A stretch of 10,303 nt of DNA from Bacillota bacterium (lineage in GTDB: Bacteria > Bacillota > Clostridia > Tissierellales > Peptoniphilaceae), in assembly GCA_023442495.1 (NCBI GenBank), contig JAEZZB010000076.1, positions 1 to 10,303 on the forward strand, written 5' to 3'. A program made the translations under genes and the position numbers. Positions 1 through 7,703 of the stretch are shown here, piece by piece (positions within the stretch are counted from its first letter, which is position 1; each line of letters opens with the position of its first letter). Under the pieces are notes generated by a model. It did not search any database and was not told where the DNA came from. It saw only the letters and a list, made by a program, of their open reading frames with translations.

Positions 1-1265
1 AAATGAAATATATTGGATATTACTATGTAGATATAGCTTGGATGCACAGATATTGCGGAGTTTTTGAGTTAGAACATGATGGCGTTATATTTTATTTTTT
101 AGATAATGAAGCTTATTTTAATAGAGATAAATTATATGGCGAATTTGACGATGCTGAAAGATTTATTTTCTATTCAAAAGCAGTAGTTGTTCTACCAAGA
201 TATTTAGATTTTAAAGTTGATGTAATAAATGCTAATGACTGGCATACTGGACTTGTACCTGTGTATGTAAATGATTTTAGAAATGGTGATGACTTCTATA
301 GAGATACTAAAACATTATACACTATTCACAATATAAAATATCAAGGAATTTTTGATCCAGCAGTATTTGCAATGACTGGTCTTGATACAGGATATATGAA
401 TTTTAATGATCTAGAATTTCATAATGCTATATCATTTATGAAAGGTGGAATTGTACATTCTACAAAATTTAACACCGTATCAAAGACATATGCTGAAGAA
501 ATTAAGACGGGATTCTATGGTGAAGGTCTTGAAGAAGTAATTAATTTCCATTCATATAAACTTTCAGGAATTGTAAATGGAATTGATTTTGATACATGGA
601 ATCCTAAAACAGATTCTATAATTTCAACAAATTATTCAATAAGATCTATTAATAGAAAAGTAAAAAATAAATTAGAACTACAAAAAAGATATGGATTAGC
701 TGTTGATGAAAATATACCAATGATTGGAATGGTAACTAGATTAACATCTATGAAAGGGCTTGATTTAATTAGATTTATTTTAGAAGAATTATTAAAAGAA
801 AATTTACAATTTGTTGTATTAGGTACTGGAGAATATGAATATGAAGAAATGTTCGAATATTTTCAATATCAATATCCAAGCAAAATGGCTGCACGCATGT
901 ATTTCAGTAGTGAAGAAGCAAATATGATATATGCAGCAAGTGATTTATATATGATGCCATCAGTAGCTGAACCATGCGGTATATCTCAACTTATAGCTAT
1001 GAGATATGGTTCAGTACCAATAGTTAGGGAAACAGGCGGACTAAAAGATACTGTTGAATCTTATAATGTATATACTGATGAAGGAACAGGATTTACTTTT
1101 GCAAATATAAATGCTCATGAACTTTTATTTAAGACAAAAGAAGCGATTTCACTATATACAAATGACCGTGAAAAATTTAATAAAATAATTAAAAATGCTA
1201 TGAGAAAGAAATTTAATTGGGATCAATCATCTAAGGATTATATTAAATTATATAAAAGTCTATAG
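1..1265 (+). CDS. glgA: Glycogen synthase (ADP-glucose type, GT5), 5'-truncated by the window edge
   Basis: It transfers glucose from ADP-glucose to the non-reducing end of a growing alpha-1,4-glucan in the cytoplasm. Numbering from the first Met in the window (position 3), 420 residues are visible. Family landmarks are the NDWH motif (78-81), TIHN followed by YQG (107-115), GIVNGID (189-195), RLTSMKG with the basic pair R246 and K251, the catalytic EPCG motif (E323), and PIVRETGGL (339-347). The Met at position 3 is unlikely to be the start: family members are about 475-485 residues, and the visible part aligns from about residue 56. The N-terminal KxGGL ADP-glucose loop should therefore lie upstream of the window, and no ribosome site is visible. 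The stop is TAG at 1263-1265, and the next gene starts 14 nt later. All visible catalytic landmarks are intact, so I expect an active enzyme. Family assignment is very secure; the start lies outside the window. Confidence 0.96.
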   Translation, partial: MKYIGYYYVDIAWMHRYCGVFELEHDGVIFYFLDNEAYFNRDKLYGEFDDAERFIFYSKAVVVLPRYLDFKVDVINANDWHTGLVPVYVNDFRNGDDFYRDTKTLYTIHNIKYQGIFDPAVFAMTGLDTGYMNFNDLEFHNAISFMKGGIVHSTKFNTVSKTYAEEIKTGFYGEGLEEVINFHSYKLSGIVNGIDFDTWNPKTDSIISTNYSIRSINRKVKNKLELQKRYGLAVDENIPMIGMVTRLTSMKGLDLIRFILEELLKENLQFVVLGTGEYEYEEMFEYFQYQYPSKMAARMYFSSEEANMIYAASDLYMMPSVAEPCGISQLIAMRYGSVPIVRETGGLKDTVESYNVYTDEGTGFTFANINAHELLFKTKEAISLYTNDREKFNKIIKNAMRKKFNWDQSSKDYIKLYKSL

Positions 1266-1268
1266 CAT

Positions 1269-1282
1269 AGGGAGTAGTTGTG
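1269..1282 (+). promoter_or_regulatory. Ribosome binding site that fixes the GTG start of the phosphorylase homologue
   Basis: AGGGAG at 1269-1274 lies 5 nt before GTG at 1280. It sits in the 14-nt gap after the glycogen synthase stop. It decides the use of a GTG initiator, because there is no competing in-frame ATG near the N-terminus. Confidence 0.75.
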
Positions 1283-3550
1283 ACAAAATATGATTTAGAA
1301 AAAATAATTGAAGAAAATCTTTTTGAATTATTTGCTAAGGATTTCAAACATGCTAGAGATGCAGAAATTTTTATTGCTTTATCACATAGTCTTAGACAAA
1401 TAATTGGAGAAAAATGGTTTCATTCTTTATATGATGATGCTTCAAGTAAAAGAATATATGTTCTTTCATTTGAGTATTCATTTGGTGAAAATTTATATAA
1501 AAATTTAATAAAACTTAATTTATTAAATGAAGTAAAAGAAATATTAGAAAAACACAATATTGATTTTGAAACAATAAATCAACAAGATTTAGAATTTGCA
1601 TTAGGTTTTGGTGATTTAGGCGAAATTTCTAGTTATTTACTTAGTGCACTTACAAATCACCATAATAATGTATATGCATATGGACTTAGATATAGAAAGG
1701 GAATGTTAAAACAAGAAATTATCAATGGTAAACAAATCGAAAAGCCAGACGATTGGATAGTTAATAAAAATCCTTGGGAACATGAAAAGGGATTTAGTCA
1801 TAATATAATATTTTCAGATTATGAGGTAAAAGCTATTCCATATGATATACCAATAGTTTCTTCTGATTCCAATAGAGTAAATACTCTAAGGCTATGGAAA
1901 TCACTTTCTAAAACAGATATTAATTTTAATGAATTTTCAAAAGGCGAAATATACAATGCTTATAATGATATAAATAGAGCTAATTCTATTGTTGAATTCT
2001 TGTATCCTAGTGAGGTAAATCTTTCAGGAAAAAAACTTAGATTGACTCAAGAAATATTCTTTGCAAGTGCATGTATTCAGGATATTTTTAAAAAGTATAA
2101 AAAGTATATGAGTACTGATTATGAAAGAATCCATGAATTTATTAAGATTCAAATTAATGATATACATCCTGCTTTTGCACAAATCTTTTTTATATATTAT
2201 TTAACAAAAAAATACAATATAGAATTTGAAAAAGCTCTTTCAATTTCTAAAAAAACATTTGTATATATGCAACTTTCAATTTTACCTGAATCTTTTGAAG
2301 CTTGGGATATCTCTTTATTACAAGAAGTTTGTCCTTATTTAATTGAAACTATTTATGAATTAGATAAATATGTAAAATATGAATTGGCAGAAAAGAAAAT
2401 ATTAGATACTAAACCTTTACTTATAATTCATGAAGGTAAAGTAGATATGAATAATATCTTGTATTTTATTTCTAAGAATATATTTACAATAGTTGAAGAC
2501 CATATATTTTTAATGCAAAATAATTATTTGAAAAATTTATTTTTTGCTTATAATTCAAAACTCGAATTTATTCAGATAAATTATGATTCAGTTCAATATT
2601 TAAAAGAAAGTGTTCATAGAGAAGATAATCCTAATTTCAATTATATGGATGTTTCAATTGATAATTTTTACAATCTAAAGAAAGAAAATAAAATTAAATT
2701 ACTAGATAGACTTGAAATAGATAAAAATCTTATCAATATAGAATCACCATTTGTAATGCATTTAGAAATTTTTCACGAAAATAAAAGGCAAATACTGTCT
2801 GCTCTAGGTGTCGCTTTAATGTATTTTAGATTAAAGAAGAATCCAAATCTTGATATTCCTCAAAGAACTTATTTCTTTGGAGGAAAGTCCTATCCAAATT
2901 ATTACATCGCTAAGGAAACTATTACATTTATAAATGCATTATCGAAATTAATAAACAATGATCTATATATTAAGGATAAATTGAAAATTATATTTATTAA
3001 AAATTATAATATGACAGAGTCAACATATGCAATACCTGCATGCGATATTAATCAAAAATTAGAGCTTTTAAATATGAATACAAGCGATATAACACTTTAT
3101 AAATCAATCTTAAGTGGATCAAATATATTAGAATCTGTAAGCTCTTACGATAATAGTGATTTTTATAAATTTAACATTGATGTTTATAGTTTTGGTGAAT
3201 CACGAGATGGAATTATCTTTAATAATAAATACAATATGTATGAATACTTAGATAAAAATCTAGAAATTAAAGAAATGTTTGATTTTTATAGACATTTATC
3301 CAGAAGTGATTTTCCATTTGATATTGACATTATTTATAATTCAATATATTACTTTAACGATTTTAATTTTATATTAAAGGATTTATTTGAATATGTAGAG
3401 GAACTAGAAAAAGCTTTAAATGATTACAGAAATCGTAAAGAATGGTTCAATAAAATTTATAATAATAAGAAAAAAATAATAAGTCAAGATGATACAGAGT
3501 CTATTAAAGAATTCGTATTTAAAATTGGAGAATTAGATGCAAAAGATTAA
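1280..3550 (+). CDS. Divergent glycogen phosphorylase homologue (GT35), probably catalytically inactive
   Basis: The 756-residue protein is homologous to glycogen/maltodextrin phosphorylase along its length, somewhat shorter than the usual 800 or so. Recognisable blocks are YAYGLRYRKGMLKQ (132-145) with PDDW and NPWE, IPYDIPIV then VNTLRLW (186-206), GKKLRLTQE (250-258), QINDIHPA (291-298), PQRTYFFGGK (527-536) and IFIKNYN (571-577). Catalytic motifs are damaged. The glycine-rich GNGGLGRLA loop reads GFGDLGEIS (109-117). The YTNHT His is gone (YMQLS, 329-333). The TNGxTxRRW block cannot be found. KRIHEYKRQ reads EIFHENKRQ (496-504). The PLP loop EASGTGNMK reads NTSDITLYK (600-608), keeping only Ser602 and a Lys at the PLP-lysine position. 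The frame is intact. Start: GTG at 1280 preceded by AGGGAG (1269-1274); no in-frame ATG is near. It overlaps the pullulanase gene by 14 nt. Homology is certain from the conserved blocks. Loss of phosphorylase activity is inferred from residues aligned by eye. A regulatory or glucan-binding role is possible but unproven. Confidence 0.88.
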   Translation: MTKYDLEKIIEENLFELFAKDFKHARDAEIFIALSHSLRQIIGEKWFHSLYDDASSKRIYVLSFEYSFGENLYKNLIKLNLLNEVKEILEKHNIDFETINQQDLEFALGFGDLGEISSYLLSALTNHHNNVYAYGLRYRKGMLKQEIINGKQIEKPDDWIVNKNPWEHEKGFSHNIIFSDYEVKAIPYDIPIVSSDSNRVNTLRLWKSLSKTDINFNEFSKGEIYNAYNDINRANSIVEFLYPSEVNLSGKKLRLTQEIFFASACIQDIFKKYKKYMSTDYERIHEFIKIQINDIHPAFAQIFFIYYLTKKYNIEFEKALSISKKTFVYMQLSILPESFEAWDISLLQEVCPYLIETIYELDKYVKYELAEKKILDTKPLLIIHEGKVDMNNILYFISKNIFTIVEDHIFLMQNNYLKNLFFAYNSKLEFIQINYDSVQYLKESVHREDNPNFNYMDVSIDNFYNLKKENKIKLLDRLEIDKNLINIESPFVMHLEIFHENKRQILSALGVALMYFRLKKNPNLDIPQRTYFFGGKSYPNYYIAKETITFINALSKLINNDLYIKDKLKIIFIKNYNMTESTYAIPACDINQKLELLNMNTSDITLYKSILSGSNILESVSSYDNSDFYKFNIDVYSFGESRDGIIFNNKYNMYEYLDKNLEIKEMFDFYRHLSRSDFPFDIDIIYNSIYYFNDFNFILKDLFEYVEELEKALNDYRNRKEWFNKIYNNKKKIISQDDTESIKEFVFKIGELDAKD

Positions 3551-5375
3551 TGAAATATATACTGATAAGGAGCTAGGATTAATATACTCGCAGCAAAATT
3601 CTATATTTAGAGTATGGGCTCCAACTCAGCAACAAATAAGGCTTGCTTTGTATAAGGATTATGCCACTTTAGAAAGAAAAGTATATGAAATGATGAAAGA
3701 TGATGATGGAGTATTTGAGTGTCAAATAGATGGAAATCTAGAAGGGAGTTTTTATACATATCTTGTTAATGATAGCGAGGTGTGTGATCCGTACTCATTT
3801 GCAACTTCTGCAAATAGTATTAGAAGTGCAATAATCGATCTTAAAAAATCAAACCCAGAAGGTTTTGAAGATCATTACATTCCATTTAATGATAAAGATA
3901 AAGCAATTATTGTTGAAACTCATGTTGCAGATATATCTATTAACGAAAATTCAGGAGCTATGAATAGAGGATTATTTTTAGGAGCATCTGAATCTGGTAC
4001 AAAATATAATAATTTATCAACAACAATAGACCATTTTCAAGAACTAGGAGTAACACATGTTCATTTACTGCCAGTTACCGATTATATTACAGTTAACGAA
4101 CTAAAACCTTTGAAAAAATATCCATATAATTATAATTGGGGTTATGATCAGGAACTATACATGAATATGGAAGGCTCATTTTCTACAAATCCTAATGATC
4201 CTTATGCAAGAATTAGAGAATTCAAAACTTTAGTTAAAAATTATCATGAAAAAGGAATGTCTATTGTTTTAGATGTTGTGTACAATCATACATTTAAGAC
4301 TTTTGATTCAATATTTAACACTTTAGTTCCATTTTATTATTATAGAATGGAAGGCTCTGTATTTGCTAATGGTTCAGGGTGTGGTAACGAATTAGCTTCG
4401 GAAAAACCAATGGTTAGAAGATTTATGATTGATTCACTCTTATATCTTGCCAAAGAATATAAAGTTGATGGTTTCAGATTTGATTTAATGGCGTTGACAG
4501 ATATTGATACTATAGAAGAAATTATTTCTAAACTTAGAGAATATAATCCAAATATTCTGATATATGGTGAACCATGGATGGCAAATCCAAGCCCACTTAA
4601 TTATAATAAACAAATTAATATCGGTTCTCAAAAAGGTAAAAATTTTGCAATATTTAATCCTTTCTATAGAGATGCATTTAAAGGGGATAATGATGGTACT
4701 GTAAGAGGTTATCTACAGGGTGAGTATTATAATAAATTTCAAATGCAACAAGGAATTGCCGGTTCTGTACCAATAGACGATATGGATACTAATTTTGAAA
4801 ATCCCCTGGAAGTTATTAACTATTTTAATGCTCATGATAATTTAATTTTTCATGATAAACTTGTAAAAACCGGTATTACAGATGAAAATATTAAAGATTT
4901 GACGTACATGGCATTTTCAATATTGATGACAAGTCAAGGGATACCATTTTTCCATTCAGGTAATACTTTTTTGAGAACTAAAAAATTAAATCATAATTCA
5001 TATAATGCATCCGTCGATATAAATGGTATTGATTGGTCACTCAAGGAAAAAAATTATGATCTATTTTTAAAAATTAAGGATATAATTAAATTAAGAAAAG
5101 AATTAGGTATCTTCAATATGAAAACAGGTGATGAAGTACGAGAAAAGATATCATTTGTCGATAATTTAAAAGACTATGTATTAGGTTATATAATTAAAGA
5201 AAAAAATGAAACTTTTTTAATTTTACACAATGTTTCAAGAAATATCGAAGAAATTAATATTAAAGATGTAACTGGTAAAGAAGAAATTCAATTAATCTTT
5301 TCAAATGGATTTATTGATGAAACAGTTGATAATATTAAATTAGGAGAATATTCAACTAATATATATAGATTTTAG
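3537..5375 (+). CDS. pulA: Type I pullulanase (glycogen debranching enzyme, GH13)
   Basis: It hydrolyses alpha-1,6 branch linkages in glycogen or limit dextrin. No signal peptide is visible, so it probably acts in the cytoplasm on stored glycogen. The 612-residue protein starts with a beta-sandwich (CBM48-like) region marked by FRVWAPT (24-30), then the GH13 barrel. The pullulanase signature is YNWGYDQ (199-205), where the usual last residue is Pro. Region I is DVVYNH (246-251). Region II is DGFRFD (311-316) with nucleophile D316. Region III is YGEPW (343-347) with acid/base E345. Region IV is NAHDN (431-435) with stabiliser D434. QGIPFFHSG (467-475) precedes a C-terminal beta domain from about 520. 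All catalytic residues are present. Start: ATG at 3537 with GGAG at 3527-3530, 6 nt away, inside the end of the upstream gene; the 14-nt overlap suggests translational coupling. Isoamylase or GlgX is less likely because of the YNWGYD signature. Confidence 0.95.
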   Translation: MQKINEIYTDKELGLIYSQQNSIFRVWAPTQQQIRLALYKDYATLERKVYEMMKDDDGVFECQIDGNLEGSFYTYLVNDSEVCDPYSFATSANSIRSAIIDLKKSNPEGFEDHYIPFNDKDKAIIVETHVADISINENSGAMNRGLFLGASESGTKYNNLSTTIDHFQELGVTHVHLLPVTDYITVNELKPLKKYPYNYNWGYDQELYMNMEGSFSTNPNDPYARIREFKTLVKNYHEKGMSIVLDVVYNHTFKTFDSIFNTLVPFYYYRMEGSVFANGSGCGNELASEKPMVRRFMIDSLLYLAKEYKVDGFRFDLMALTDIDTIEEIISKLREYNPNILIYGEPWMANPSPLNYNKQINIGSQKGKNFAIFNPFYRDAFKGDNDGTVRGYLQGEYYNKFQMQQGIAGSVPIDDMDTNFENPLEVINYFNAHDNLIFHDKLVKTGITDENIKDLTYMAFSILMTSQGIPFFHSGNTFLRTKKLNHNSYNASVDINGIDWSLKEKNYDLFLKIKDIIKLRKELGIFNMKTGDEVREKISFVDNLKDYVLGYIIKEKNETFLILHNVSRNIEEINIKDVTGKEEIQLIFSNGFIDETVDNIKLGEYSTNIYRF

Positions 5376-5383
5376 GAGGATTT

Positions 5384-7078
5384 ATGGAATACAAAAAAAA
5401 TTATGAACAATGGCTAAATAACGATTATTTCGATCATGAAACAAAAGAAGAATTATTAGCTATTAAAGATAATGAAGTTGAAATCGAAGATAGATTTTAT
5501 CAAAAATTAAAATTTGGAACAGCAGGCTTAAGAGGTAAAATTGGTGCAGGTACAAACAGGATGAACAAATATACTGTATCATTAGCTACTCAAGGTTTAG
5601 CAGATACTATACTTTCATACGGTGATGAAGCGGCATCAAGAGGGGTTGCTATTTCATATGATGTAAGACATAAATCTAGAGAGTTTGCTGAAATTACAGC
5701 CTCAGTATTAGCAGCAAATGGGATAAAAGTTTATATACACAAGGATATAACGCCTACGCCAGTATTATCATATACGATTAGAAAATTAAATACTATTTCC
5801 GGTGTCATGATTACTGCTTCTCATAATCCAAGAGAGTATAATGGTTATAAAGCTTATTGGGAAGAAGGATCACAAATCTTAGATGATATTGCAGATCAAA
5901 TTTTAGATAATATTGAGAAAGTTGGAGATTTCAGTAATGTTAAACTTATTAATTTTAATGAAGGTGTAGAAAAAGGTTTAATAGAAATTCTAGATGAAAA
6001 AATTATTGATGAATATATTAATGATGTTCTTGATTTAACAATTGAAGATGAAAATATTGATAAAACAGTTAGAGTTGTATATTCACCACTTAATGGTACT
6101 GGTAATAAATTAGTAAGAAGAATATTAAAAGAAAGAAGATTTGAAAATATATATATTGTTAAGGAACAAGAAAATCCTGATCCTGATTTTACAACTGTTG
6201 GATATCCTAATCCAGAAGACCCTAAAGCATTCAAATATGCTGAAACTTTGGGTAAGGAACATGGTGCAGAATTATTAATTGCCACAGACCCAGATGCTGA
6301 TAGAACTGCTCTTGAAGTATTAAATAAAGATGGTGAATATGTGTTCTTAACTGGAAATGAAATTGGATCTTTATTAACTTACTATATTTTGTCTAGACTT
6401 GAAGATAAAGGTCAAATGCCAGAAAATCCGGTAATAGTTAAATCTATAGTTTCATCAGATTTACCTGATAAAATAGCAAAAAAATATAATGTTGAATCTT
6501 TAAATGTATTAACAGGATTTAAAAATATCTATGCTCCAGCAAATGAATGGGATAAAACTCATGAAAAAACATTTGTATTTGGATTTGAAGAAAGTATTGG
6601 TTATTCATATGGTTCAAATGTTAGAGATAAAGATGCTATTTCTTCAGCAATGATGATAGTAGAAATGGCTGCTTACTATAAAGCTAAAGGTAAATCCTTA
6701 CTTGATGTACAAAAAGAATTATTTAAAGAATTTGGATATCATGGTTCTAAATTAATTTCTGTAGTTTTAGAAGGACTTGATGGGCAAAAATTAATTGCTA
6801 GAATTATGAAAGAATTTAGATCTAATCCTATCAAAGAAATTGGTGGTCATGAATTAATTCAAGTAATAGACTATCAAAATGATAAAACAGGATTGCCTAA
6901 ATCTGATGTATTAAAATATATATTAAGTGATGGATCTTGGTATGTTTTAAGACCATCTGGAACAGAACCAAAGATTAAATTATATATTTATTCAAATGCA
7001 GAAACTAAAGAAGCTGGAGATAATATGGTTCAAGAAATTTATAAGGCAGCTAACGCAAAAATTCAATCAGTAGAATAA
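5384..7078 (+). CDS. pgcA: Alpha-phosphoglucomutase (phosphohexomutase family)
   Basis: It interconverts glucose-1-phosphate and glucose-6-phosphate in the cytoplasm, joining glycogen synthesis and breakdown to glycolysis; family members can also act as phosphopentomutases. The 564 residues match the Bacillus PgcA size class. Landmarks in order are KFGTAGLRG (43-51), the phosphoserine loop TASHNP (144-149, S146 being phosphorylated), the metal site DPDADR (302-307), the sugar-binding GFEES (400-404) and the phosphate-binding RPSGTEPK (523-530). All four active-site loops are intact. AGGAGG at 5374-5379, which overlaps the TAG stop of the pullulanase gene, lies 4 nt before the ATG. This is the strongest ribosome site in the operon and may give the highest yield. 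The gene is last in the glycogen operon and is followed by an intrinsic terminator. An antisense frame at 5896-6285 inside it is not coding. Phosphomannomutase activity cannot be ruled out from sequence, but the context favours glucose. Confidence 0.95.
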   Translation: MEYKKNYEQWLNNDYFDHETKEELLAIKDNEVEIEDRFYQKLKFGTAGLRGKIGAGTNRMNKYTVSLATQGLADTILSYGDEAASRGVAISYDVRHKSREFAEITASVLAANGIKVYIHKDITPTPVLSYTIRKLNTISGVMITASHNPREYNGYKAYWEEGSQILDDIADQILDNIEKVGDFSNVKLINFNEGVEKGLIEILDEKIIDEYINDVLDLTIEDENIDKTVRVVYSPLNGTGNKLVRRILKERRFENIYIVKEQENPDPDFTTVGYPNPEDPKAFKYAETLGKEHGAELLIATDPDADRTALEVLNKDGEYVFLTGNEIGSLLTYYILSRLEDKGQMPENPVIVKSIVSSDLPDKIAKKYNVESLNVLTGFKNIYAPANEWDKTHEKTFVFGFEESIGYSYGSNVRDKDAISSAMMIVEMAAYYKAKGKSLLDVQKELFKEFGYHGSKLISVVLEGLDGQKLIARIMKEFRSNPIKEIGGHELIQVIDYQNDKTGLPKSDVLKYILSDGSWYVLRPSGTEPKIKLYIYSNAETKEAGDNMVQEIYKAANAKIQSVE

Positions 7079-7109
7079 TTATATATAAATTGATAATATT
7101 ACTAAATTG

Positions 7110-7142
7110 TAAGGAAGAATAATATTTCTTCCTTATTTTTTT
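7110..7142 (+). terminator. Intrinsic terminator ending the glycogen operon
   Basis: A perfect 10-bp inverted repeat (arms 7110-7119 and 7126-7135, TAAGGAAGAA and its complement) encloses a 6-nt loop, followed by seven T residues (7136-7142). It begins 31 nt after the phosphoglucomutase stop. There is no A-tract before the left arm, so it should work in the + direction only. Confidence 0.9.
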
Positions 7143-7150
7143 GGTATAAT
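7142..7150 (+). promoter_or_regulatory. Extended -10 promoter of the FHA-SEDS-PBP operon
   Basis: TGG followed by a perfect TATAAT (7145-7150) forms an extended -10 element. No TTGACA-like box lies 16-18 bp upstream; that region (7121-7128) is the loop and right arm of the terminator hairpin. The extended TGn motif may compensate. Transcription would start near 7156-7158, leaving a leader of only about 11-13 nt before the ATG at 7169. Confidence 0.7.
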
Positions 7151-7157
7151 ATATGAT

Positions 7158-7163
7158 AAGGAG
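7158..7163 (+). promoter_or_regulatory. Ribosome binding site of the FHA gene, near the predicted mRNA 5' end
   Basis: AAGGAG lies 5 nt before the ATG at 7169. Given the -10 at 7145-7150, the transcript would begin at or just before this site, so almost all of the leader is the ribosome site. Confidence 0.7.
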
Positions 7164-7168
7164 TAGAT

Positions 7169-7699
7169 ATGAGAGAAATATTAAATTCAATAAGAAATTT
7201 TTTCTTTTATGATATAGTCGCAGATATTAATTTATATACAATACTTTCTACAATTTTAAAATTTATATTTGTGTTTATAGTACTATATTATATCTATATA
7301 ATAGTTAAGTTAATAGTACTTGATATAGGTAATATTGACTATACTCAAAAGAATAAAAAGATTAATAGAAACTATTTAATAGTAAGTCATGTAAATCAAG
7401 AAGATAGAAGATATTTATTAGAAAATCTTACAAAAATTGGAAGATCTTTTTCTAATGATATAGTATTAGAAAGTCAAATAGTTTCTGCTCAACATGCAGA
7501 AATTGTAAAATCCGGCGACGCATATTATATCATAGATTTAGATTCATCAAACGGTACTATATTAAATGGGGAAATTATTCATGACAATTTAGAACTTCTT
7601 GATGGAGATATCATTCAAATAGCTGATTTTAAACTACAATTCGTTGAAGAAGAAAGCGTTTTGAACGATAATGAAAATAATACAGAAGGTGGGAACTAA
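7169..7699 (+). CDS. Membrane-anchored FHA-domain protein
   Basis: FHA domains bind phosphothreonine peptides and often bring together partners of Ser/Thr kinase signalling. The 176-residue protein has one hydrophobic segment at about 23-51, a short linker, and a cytoplasmic FHA domain from about 85 to 158. The domain carries the core residues: GR (91-92), SAQH (S106 and H109), SSNGT (126-130, with N128 and G129) and LLDGD (143-147). The acidic, Asn-rich tail (159-176) looks disordered. It is first in an operon with a SEDS polymerase and a class B PBP, whose ATG lies 1 nt after this stop codon. In Actinobacteria a comparable FhaB protein sits beside rodA, pbpA and kinase genes; a role in controlling the downstream synthase pair is inferred from that order. 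No kinase or phosphatase gene is visible here. The domain assignment is strong, while the partner is unknown. Confidence 0.92.
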   Translation: MREILNSIRNFFFYDIVADINLYTILSTILKFIFVFIVLYYIYIIVKLIVLDIGNIDYTQKNKKINRNYLIVSHVNQEDRRYLLENLTKIGRSFSNDIVLESQIVSAQHAEIVKSGDAYYIIDLDSSNGTILNGEIIHDNLELLDGDIIQIADFKLQFVEEESVLNDNENNTEGGN

Positions 7700-7703
7700 T
7701 ATG
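7687..7703 (+). promoter_or_regulatory. Ribosome binding site that decides the SEDS start at 7701
   Basis: AGGTG (7687-7691), part of the longer purine-rich run AAGGTGGGA, lies 9 nt before ATG 7701. An in-frame ATG at 7671 would add ten residues but has no Shine-Dalgarno match upstream and would overlap the FHA gene by 29 nt. ATG 7707 is also in frame but is two codons further in. Confidence 0.7.

Noticed and set aside
3..5. ATG at the window edge as the true start of glycogen synthase
   Set aside because: The protein would lack the N-terminal ADP-glucose loop and about 55 residues found in the family, and the visible part aligns to the interior. The window edge explains this better.
1280..3550. 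Phosphorylase homologue as a frameshifted or broken pseudogene
   Set aside because: The frame is continuous over 756 codons, with conserved blocks in the right order from N- to C-terminus in one frame, a good ribosome site and downstream coupling. The loss is at the residue level, not by disruption.
5896..6285. A 129-codon open frame on the - strand
   Set aside because: It lies wholly inside the phosphoglucomutase gene, whose motifs run through the region in the + frame. The antisense translation is low-complexity Ser/Leu/Ile-rich with no recognisable domain.
7079..7168. Possible small RNA or riboswitch between the two operons
   Set aside because: The 90-nt gap is fully explained by the terminator, the extended -10 promoter and the ribosome site, leaving no room for an aptamer.
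7671..7673. Upstream in-frame ATG as the start of the SEDS gene
   Set aside because: There is no ribosome site before it and it would overlap the FHA gene by 29 nt, whereas ATG 7701 has an AGGTG site and follows the FHA stop by 1 nt.
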